NCBI GenBank assembly: GCA_013036995.1
Contig: JAAOXG010000061.1
Span: forward strand, 1-37,641
DNA length: 37,641 nt
Origin: Lacrimispora defluvii
GTDB taxonomy: Bacteria > Bacillota > Clostridia > Lachnospirales > Lachnospiraceae
Direction: 5' to 3'
The stretch's first letter is position 1, and every line of letters begins with the position of its first letter. The notes under the pieces were generated by a model that was not told where the DNA came from, made no database searches, and saw only the letters and a list, made by a program, of their open reading frames with translations. The position numbers and the translations under genes were made by a program. Shown here one piece after another: positions 33,531 through 37,641 of the stretch.

Positions 33531-33568
33531 ATGGTAGTTGGATTATAAATTCAACTACCATTAGTTTT
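33531..33568 (+). terminator. Terminator of the plus-strand cargo gene
   Basis: 10-bp stem ATGGTAGTTG / CAACTACCAT with an 11-nt AT-rich loop, followed by TAGTTTTTAA, 9 nt after the stop codon. Confidence 0.82.
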
Positions 33569-33653
33569 TAAGAGCCAATTTATCTACTTGCTCATTAATT
33601 GCTGAAATTCTAATACCACCTCCTTTATCGCCTCCTAAATCCTAATTTAAGAG

Positions 33654-33872
33654 TTAATATCTACGCCACCTCTTTCTCTCTCTCAGCTTTTCCCGCATCT
33701 CTCTATCAAAACCAGTTTCATAAAAATACTCCAGTCCATTTTTATAAAAGTAGAACGTCCTGCTGCCTTTTGTTATAGAGCCTATATATTTCCCTGGTGG
33801 CCTTTCACTACACGACCATGCTTTTCCCAAGGCTTCTTCTAATTCTGGTGTTAATTTTTCTGGCATTGCCAT
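33654..33872 (-). CDS. Small early protein (72 aa), unknown
   Basis: MAMPEKLTPELEEALGKAWSC, then GKYIGSITKGSRTFYFYKNGLEYFYETG and a basic end. Lies 15 nt after the HUH gene with a purine-rich leader containing AGGAG. No known family; expression with rep suggests an accessory of replication (inference). Confidence 0.65.
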   Translation of the reverse strand: MAMPEKLTPELEEALGKAWSCSERPPGKYIGSITKGSRTFYFYKNGLEYFYETGFDREMREKLRERKRWRRY

Positions 33873-33887
33873 TTCTTCTCACTCTCC

Positions 33888-34679
33888 TTATTCTCCAATG
33901 TCAGGCGGAAAACCATTGTATGGCTCCCAGTCCTTGTCAGATGGATTTATCTTAATCATGATATATCGTTGATATGGGTACCCTAGCTTGTCCGTTCCGT
34001 TATAAAGGCTTTCCTGATCTATGTAGTATCCCGACCTGGGCTTCGGGTCCATATTCCATAAGCTCTTTGTTTTCCGGATACGGCTATGTGGTTTTGGAGT
34101 AATCAGGTTACGAGAACATGAATACCTCTGTCTTACTGGACTATCGCCCTCCCGGAAAGTCTTTTCAGTCTCCTTAATGAAATAATCCGCTAACTTTCGA
34201 TACTCTCCATTGTCGTAAAGAGATACAAACTTTGGATTGCCATTCCCTTTCCATAGTTCCCTTATGTAATCTGACGTTGTCTTTTTCCCATCATTCACAT
34301 TGTTAATTATGAGGTGGTGATGGATTGCTTTGTTCTTATACTCAGTGACGAGAATATATTTCATCTCAAAACCATTTTTTCTGTATCTGCCTCTTAATCC
34401 ATCAATCAACTTCTTTATGATCTTATGTGCAGTTTCTGGATCTGGTCTGGTCTCTTTACGGTATGTCAGAACCACGTGCCAGTCTCCCGGCTTAAAATTC
34501 GCATTTATCTTTCTTGCCAACTTCCTGGAGGCTTGTCTCATGTTTGCCTCTGCCATTTCCTCAGAGGTCTTTTTCTTAATTGGTATCCCATATCCACTAC
34601 CCCTACACCCTCTAGGAATACACTTTATAACCTCAATGGTGATACCTGCCTTGAACTCTATTTGTTTATACCTGTGCAT
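33888..34679 (-). CDS. rep: HUH-type replication initiator (rolling-circle Rep-like)
   Basis: 263 residues. Three HUH-endonuclease motifs are visible in order: WHVVLTYRK (motif 1, about 67-75), AIHHHLIINN (HUH, about 118-127) and YRKLADYFIKET (catalytic Tyr/Lys, about 160-171). Such proteins nick one strand at an origin to start rolling-circle replication, and occur in Clostridia phages and plasmids. ATG with AGAGGA 9 nt upstream. A short antisense RNA gene lies just upstream of it, opposite its leader. Confidence 0.85.
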   Translation of the reverse strand: MHRYKQIEFKAGITIEVIKCIPRGCRGSGYGIPIKKKTSEEMAEANMRQASRKLARKINANFKPGDWHVVLTYRKETRPDPETAHKIIKKLIDGLRGRYRKNGFEMKYILVTEYKNKAIHHHLIINNVNDGKKTTSDYIRELWKGNGNPKFVSLYDNGEYRKLADYFIKETEKTFREGDSPVRQRYSCSRNLITPKPHSRIRKTKSLWNMDPKPRSGYYIDQESLYNGTDKLGYPYQRYIMIKINPSDKDWEPYNGFPPDIGE

Positions 34680-34746
34680 ATGTACTCATCCTCTAAGTTT
34701 AATCCTTTTATCAAGTCAAAAATGTAGGTTAAAACGCCCGATTTTA

Positions 34747-34775
34747 TTGACTTTTTGGACTGCACAGCTTATAAT
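34747..34775 (+). promoter_or_regulatory. Plus-strand promoter opposite the rep leader
   Basis: TTGACT (34747-34752), 17-nt spacer, TATAAT (34770-34775). An inverted repeat TGCACAGCT ... AGCTGTGCA flanks the -10 (about 34761-34769 and 34793-34801), fitting an operator or a loop site. Confidence 0.8.
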
Positions 34776-34782
34776 AAATTTA

Positions 34783-34850
34783 TGAGATTTATAGCTGTGC
34801 ATTAAAGTTTGCACCTGTCATTACTGGTAATAATGGCAGGTGCTTTTTCT
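34783..34850 (+). ncRNA. Short antisense RNA, candidate counter-transcript to rep
   Basis: About 70 nt between the consensus promoter and a strong terminator: 13-bp stem GCACCTGTCATTA / TAATGGCAGGTGC (34811-34823 and 34831-34843, one G.U) followed by TTTTTCTTTATTTTTT. There is no ORF. It is antisense to the mRNA region between the 25-residue gene and rep, as in plasmid copy-control systems. Confidence 0.68.
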
Positions 34851-34858
34851 TTATTTTT

Positions 34859-34936
34859 TCATTGTTCATAATGGGCTCTTTCTAGTTTACATAATTCATC
34901 ATAGACAAATAATAGCTTGTCCACCATACCCGCCAT
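34859..34936 (-). CDS. 25-residue peptide upstream of rep
   Basis: MAGMVDKLLFVYDELCKLERAHYEQ. ATG overlaps the preceding stop (TGATG) and GAGGG stands 9 nt upstream, so it would be translated by coupling. It could act as a leader peptide for rep; alternatively it is fortuitous. Confidence 0.5.
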   Translation of the reverse strand: MAGMVDKLLFVYDELCKLERAHYEQ

Positions 34937-35103
34937 CAGGCGGTTCCCTCTTTCCGTAAGTGAGCTGCCCTAAGGGCAGGGTATGCAATCTTTCCGAGTT
35001 GCTTACTAATAGCTTCTACCTCTTCTGGTGTTGTGTTCTTGCAATAGTCATCGTGGAAGATGAAAGTCGTATCTCCCTTTTTTACCTCTTTAACTATGGC
35101 CAT
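34936..35103 (-). CDS. Small early protein (55 aa), unknown
   Basis: MAIVKEVKKGDTTFIFHDDYC, then NTTPEEVEAISKQLGKIAYPALRAAHLRKEGTA. ATG after GGGGTGAGG. First gene downstream of the plus-strand cargo gene's divergent side in the early operon; no known domain. Confidence 0.68.
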   Translation of the reverse strand: MAIVKEVKKGDTTFIFHDDYCKNTTPEEVEAISKQLGKIAYPALRAAHLRKEGTA

Positions 35104-35164
35104 AGCCTCACCCCTTCCTTTATCTAATTGAGTTTATGTCGAATGGTTTGTACACCTTTCCATA

Positions 35165-35193
35165 TTGCAATAATTTTCCTGCTCCTCTATACT
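35165..35193 (+). promoter_or_regulatory. Promoter of the plus-strand membrane cargo gene
   Basis: TTGCAA (35165-35170), 17-nt spacer, TATACT (35188-35193). The transcript would start near 35200, which excludes an in-frame ATG at 35136 and supports ATG at 35247. Confidence 0.72.
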
Positions 35194-35246
35194 TTAAGTA
35201 CAGAATTCTGCCAAAGCCCAATAAAAAGAAAGGACTAAAAACACTT

Positions 35247-36059
35247 ATGTCAAAAAAATTTGACCAACTATTTACCACACAACAAATACTTGCTAAATAT
35301 GTAGCCACTCAAAACAGATTGGCTAGCTCTTTTTATCAATCCTATAAACTGTCAGCTTTGGATATCCAACACCCCTTTACATCAATAAAATTCCCCCGAT
35401 ATAAGATTTCAGCAGAAATGCAAGCGCATTACATGTCGTTGTATGAATCGTTAACTTATAACAAAGATTATCAGAAACAGCTTTTTACACTGCAGAGCAG
35501 ACTTTCTACCCTTGCTTCAGCTTATAAAACAATCAACATTTATGATAAATACGTATCTGTTCCCAAATCTTTGATTCCCGAAGATTTTGTATGCGAAGAA
35601 ATAATTGATAATACTTCAAAAACTACTGATAAGATAACGGAAACAGCAGAAGTTTCAAAAAAGTTATCATTTTCTGACGCGCTCATTGTTATTCAAATAC
35701 TGATTGATGTATTAATTTTCACAATTACTTTCATTCAAACAAGCCAAGGCTCTTTACAAGAACAAAAAAATCACAACGAGCAAATTGCGGTTGAAATAGA
35801 ATACAACAAAATTCAGGAAGAACGAAACCAAATACTTCAAAAACAAGTTAATGCAATTGAAAAACAAGCCGAATATCTTATGACTATTTATTATGAAGTC
35901 CAACAAGCTGATCTTGCTTTTCAAGAATCAAATTCAGCTTTTTCAGATATTGATTCAACTCTTTTGAATCCTGCATCTCCATCTCAATGTAGTGATTCAT
36001 GTCAGCCCATAGAAGCTGATGAGCCTTGCGATTCTGATAAACGCCATACAACTGATTGA
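35247..36059 (+). CDS. Plus-strand membrane protein with coiled coil, cargo candidate
   Basis: 270 residues from MSKKFDQLFTTQQ. One strong membrane segment, ALIVIQILIDVLIFTITFIQT (about 165-185), is followed by a long coiled coil (NHNEQIAVEIEYNKIQEERN ... AIEKQAEYLM) and a Ser/Asp-rich tail. AT-rich with its own promoter, inserted against the early operon. The architecture (soluble N-domain, one helix, coiled coil) fits exclusion or abortive-infection proteins, but no family is recognised. Its last 176 nt lie antisense to a minus-strand membrane gene. The SD (GAAAGGA) is about 12 nt from the ATG. Confidence 0.68.
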   Translation: MSKKFDQLFTTQQILAKYVATQNRLASSFYQSYKLSALDIQHPFTSIKFPRYKISAEMQAHYMSLYESLTYNKDYQKQLFTLQSRLSTLASAYKTINIYDKYVSVPKSLIPEDFVCEEIIDNTSKTTDKITETAEVSKKLSFSDALIVIQILIDVLIFTITFIQTSQGSLQEQKNHNEQIAVEIEYNKIQEERNQILQKQVNAIEKQAEYLMTIYYEVQQADLAFQESNSAFSDIDSTLLNPASPSQCSDSCQPIEADEPCDSDKRHTTD

Positions 36060-36120
36060 AAAAGAGGAGCACTATTGCTATCCATATTGCAATGATGCTT
36101 CTTCTTATTTCCTTTCTCAA
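35884..36120 (-). CDS. Small membrane protein of the early operon (78 aa)
   Basis: Starts MRKEIRRS, then membrane helix IIAIWIAIVLLFFNQLYGVY and a helical tail ending KQDQLVGLHNK. The TTG at 36120 is preferred because GAGGTGAG ends 7 nt before it; other in-frame GTG or TTG codons lack an SD. Its 3' part overlaps the end of the plus-strand cargo gene by 176 nt, so both coding regions may be used or the cargo gene arrived by insertion. Confidence 0.55.
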   Translation of the reverse strand: MRKEIRRSIIAIWIAIVLLFFNQLYGVYQNRKAHQLLWADMNHYIEMEMQDSKELNQYLKKLNLILEKQDQLVGLHNK

Positions 36121-36152
36121 ATTTGCTCTCACCTCACTTTCGATCTCACCTA

Positions 36153-36332
36153 TTACCCTGCTTTTCTTGGCTCGCACTGCTGTCCTGCCAACGCTGCCGC
36201 TGTGGCCATACAACCTTTTAAATACATCTGCACTGCTTCTGGGCTTTTATCCCAGATCTGAGACATTTCCTCTGCCTGCATCAGGCGCTCCTGAATGGCA
36301 TCAGGACTAAGTTCTACATAACCTGTTTTCAT
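36153..36332 (-). CDS. Small early protein (59 aa)
   Basis: MKTGYVELSPDAIQERLMQAEEM, then SPEAVQMYLKGCMATAAALAG and a tail QQCEPRKAG. ATG after GAGGTGAG. The tail is nearly identical to that of the next gene upstream (QQSEPRKAG), showing a local duplication. Function unknown. Confidence 0.7.
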   Translation of the reverse strand: MKTGYVELSPDAIQERLMQAEEMSQIWDKSPEAVQMYLKGCMATAAALAGQQCEPRKAG

Positions 36333-36355
36333 ATTCTCACCTCGCCCTCTTTTTT

Positions 36356-36532
36356 CTACCCTGCCTTTCTCGGTTCACTTTGCTGTCCTTCATTAGCAGA
36401 CTGACTTGCTAGTAGTAAATTGGCCCCCATTACCACAATGCTACGGTTAGGTTCCCGAAGCTGTTGGTAAATAGACGCTAACTTTTCCAATTCAAAATCA
36501 TCAATAATTACGCTCGTCTTATACTCGCACAT
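36356..36532 (-). CDS. First early gene (58 aa), unknown
   Basis: MCEYKTSVIIDDFELEKLASIYQQLREPNRSIVVMGANLLLAS, ending QQSEPRKAG. ATG at 36532 has GGAGGTG 6 nt upstream, which excludes the earlier ATG at 36547. First gene behind the strong early promoter; its size and place suit a Cro- or antirepressor-like role but no HTH is evident. Confidence 0.7.
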   Translation of the reverse strand: MCEYKTSVIIDDFELEKLASIYQQLREPNRSIVVMGANLLLASQSANEGQQSEPRKAG

Positions 36533-36567
36533 AACTTTCACCTCCATCTTTCGTTCTGTATGCGTCC

Positions 36568-36596
36568 ATTATAGTACTTTATCAGAACTGTGTCAA
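36568..36596 (-). promoter_or_regulatory. Early rightward-type promoter (PR)
   Basis: Perfect TTGACA (36591-36596), 17-nt spacer, TATAAT (36568-36573) on the minus strand, leading into the early genes. Confidence 0.92.
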
Positions 36597-36605
36597 CACG
36601 CTTTT

Positions 36606-36620
36606 GTTCGGTTTGCGAAC
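36606..36620. promoter_or_regulatory. Palindromic operator between the divergent promoters
   Basis: GTTCG-GTTTG-CGAAC, a perfect 5+5 dyad, lies 10 nt upstream of the PR -35 and 9 nt before the repressor promoter's -35. Most likely the XRE repressor's binding site. Confidence 0.75.
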
Positions 36621-36628
36621 ATTTTTAA

Positions 36629-36657
36629 TTTACTTTTCTAAATTCACGTGATATAAT
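36629..36657 (+). promoter_or_regulatory. Repressor maintenance promoter (PRM)
   Basis: TTTACT (36629-36634), 17-nt spacer, TATAAT (36652-36657) on the plus strand, 23 nt before the repressor ATG. Confidence 0.82.
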
Positions 36658-36679
36658 GACCCAAAAGGAGGGAAATCTA

Positions 36680-37099
36680 ATGTCATTAAATATTAAAGAA
36701 GATAGTATTCCAGAGATTAATAATCGGTTTAAATTATTACGAGAAAATTGTAAAAAAAGCCAAGAAGATTTTGGAAAAGCTATTGGTATAACAAAATCAG
36801 GAGTATCAGATATAGAAAATGGTAGAAGGAAGGTTACAGAACAGCACATTATTATGCTGCGTAACTGGAGTGAATTTAAAATTAACGAGAATTGGCTAAG
36901 AACTGGAGAAGGTGAAATGTTTCTTAAACCACAAAAAAACGACCTCGTTACAAAGGCCGCTTTATTGCTTGGGGAACATGATCCCGTATTTGAAGCATTT
37001 GTTGAAACATATAGTAAGCTTACACCTGCTAACCGTAAAATTTTACTTGATTTCGGTTCAGATTTTATAGATAAACTAAAGCAAAACACAAACAATTAA
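36680..37099 (+). CDS. XRE-family repressor (CI-like)
   Basis: 139 residues. N-terminal HTH_3 domain: INNRFKLLRENCKKSQEDFGKAIGITKSGVSDIENGRRKV (residues about 11-50), then ENWLRTGEGEMFL, typical of Firmicute phage repressors. No LexA-type protease domain is present, so induction must go through another route. ATG at 36680 has AAGGAGG 8 nt upstream. It faces the early operon across the shared operator. Confidence 0.92.
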   Translation: MSLNIKEDSIPEINNRFKLLRENCKKSQEDFGKAIGITKSGVSDIENGRRKVTEQHIIMLRNWSEFKINENWLRTGEGEMFLKPQKNDLVTKAALLLGEHDPVFEAFVETYSKLTPANRKILLDFGSDFIDKLKQNTNN

Positions 37100-37263
37100 C
37101 TAAACCCACGGTTAGTTTTATCAGGGTAAGAATCAGCAAATGAATATACTGCCATCAAATAATCTATATCGTTGCTTCTTTTTATGAGAGAAGATATCCA
37201 ACGCCTATAGTCTTCCGTTGTAACAGCTCGTACAGAGCTATTTTTACTATTATTAATATTCAT
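37096..37263 (-). CDS. Small protein next to the repressor (55 aa)
   Basis: MNINNSKNSSVRAVTTEDYRRW, then SLIKRSNDIDYLMAVYSFADSYPDK. Proteins with this helical DYRRW..S.I....D..YL...Y.F pattern are frequent beside Clostridia prophage repressors; their function is unknown. ATG at 37263 with AAAGGGG about 8 nt upstream is preferred over a TTG 11 codons earlier. It converges with the repressor, overlapping by 4 nt. Confidence 0.75.
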   Translation of the reverse strand: MNINNSKNSSVRAVTTEDYRRWISSLIKRSNDIDYLMAVYSFADSYPDKTNRGFS

Positions 37264-37478
37264 AAGCACATCCCCTTTCCCTTTGGACAGATACAAAAAG
37301 CAATCATGGCAAAAAATTAACTGCTGCCGTTAACATCTATCTTTCAAAACCTTAATAAGCTGAAACATAATATGCCAGGGAAAGGAAGCATAATGTATCA
37401 TAGTGGGATACTTATTACTGTTATCGGTCTTAATAGTAAGTGATTCATGCATTCGTCAGTGAGATTTAAATTGCCATT

Positions 37479-37492
37479 CGAACATTTGTTCT
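37479..37492. promoter_or_regulatory. LexA/SOS-box-like dyad in the right-end gap
   Basis: CGAACATTTGTTCT matches the Gram-positive SOS-box pattern (CGAAC-4-GTTC type) at 12 of 14 positions. The 37264-37641 stretch holds no convincing gene; it is AT-rich at the end, with several -10-like boxes after 37590 pointing to a gene beyond the window, where an integrase might lie. Confidence 0.45.
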
Positions 37493-37641
37493 TTTTAATT
37501 ATAAACCAAACTGATTTAAAATGCAATATTAATGAGAAGCCTTTAAGGAATTTAATAAAATTGTAAAATTGATATTCAAATAATAAATGAATAATTATAT
37601 ATAGATAAGAATATGCTAAAATGTTAGAGTATAATTATTAT

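Noticed and set aside
35136-35246. N-terminal 37 residues of the plus-strand cargo protein
   Set aside because: The promoter at 35165-35193 lies inside this stretch and the ATG at 35136 has no SD.

Overview
The window is a temperate, contractile-tailed phage (a prophage, or a phage genome in near-complete form) of a low-GC Firmicute, most likely a Clostridia/Lachnospiraceae-type host. The signs are AT-rich DNA, strong Shine-Dalgarno (SD) sequences, an HK97-type head module and a PBSX/XkdK-type myovirus tail. Nearly everything is on the minus strand. Read in phage order from right to left it runs: XRE repressor and divergent control region (about 36.5-37.1 kb), small early genes and an HUH replication initiator (33.9-36.5 kb), VRR-NUC/PcfK/PcfJ-like genes (30.2-33.0 kb), a plus-strand structured RNA unit (28.3-28.8 kb), a late-regulator-like gene and a Dam methylase (26.8-28.2 kb), cargo genes (24.7-26.7 kb), a tRNA and HNH nuclease (24.1-24.5 kb), packaging and head genes (17.1-24.0 kb), tail and baseplate genes (8.2-17.1 kb), fibres, holin and amidase (4.5-8.2 kb), and a large STAND-like cargo gene at the left edge. 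No integrase and no att site can be recognised.

The outstanding feature is an apparent change of start codon in the late genes. At 24460-24533, first element of the late region, lies a tRNA with the body of a bacterial initiator tRNA: no pair at 1:72 (A.A), G2:C71, C3:G70 and G4:C69, A11:U24, an fMet-like D-arm, and A73. Its anticodon is CCU rather than CAU, so it should read AGG. Eight core late genes have no ATG/GTG/TTG where their family N-terminus should begin. They are small terminase, portal, major capsid, head-tail adaptor, tail sheath, tape measure, a DUF2577 baseplate protein and baseplate J. Each has instead an in-frame AGG exactly there, 5-8 nt after a Shine-Dalgarno sequence. Early, regulatory, lysis and cargo genes, and the other late genes, start with ATG/GTG/TTG. 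The simplest reading is that the phage carries a private initiator tRNA that licenses translation of its structural genes from AGG codons.

Other notable elements are a classical A AAA AAC -1 frameshift site joining the two tail assembly chaperone frames; a plus-strand transcription unit with four tandem hairpins whose stems covary, plus a 22-residue hydrophobic peptide with a sequestered ribosome-binding site; a short antisense RNA opposite the leader of the HUH rep gene, as in plasmid copy control; and several cargo genes, including a cyclase-like protein beside a two-helix membrane protein (Pycsar-like layout), two plus-strand genes with their own promoters, and the 1374-residue STAND-like protein.
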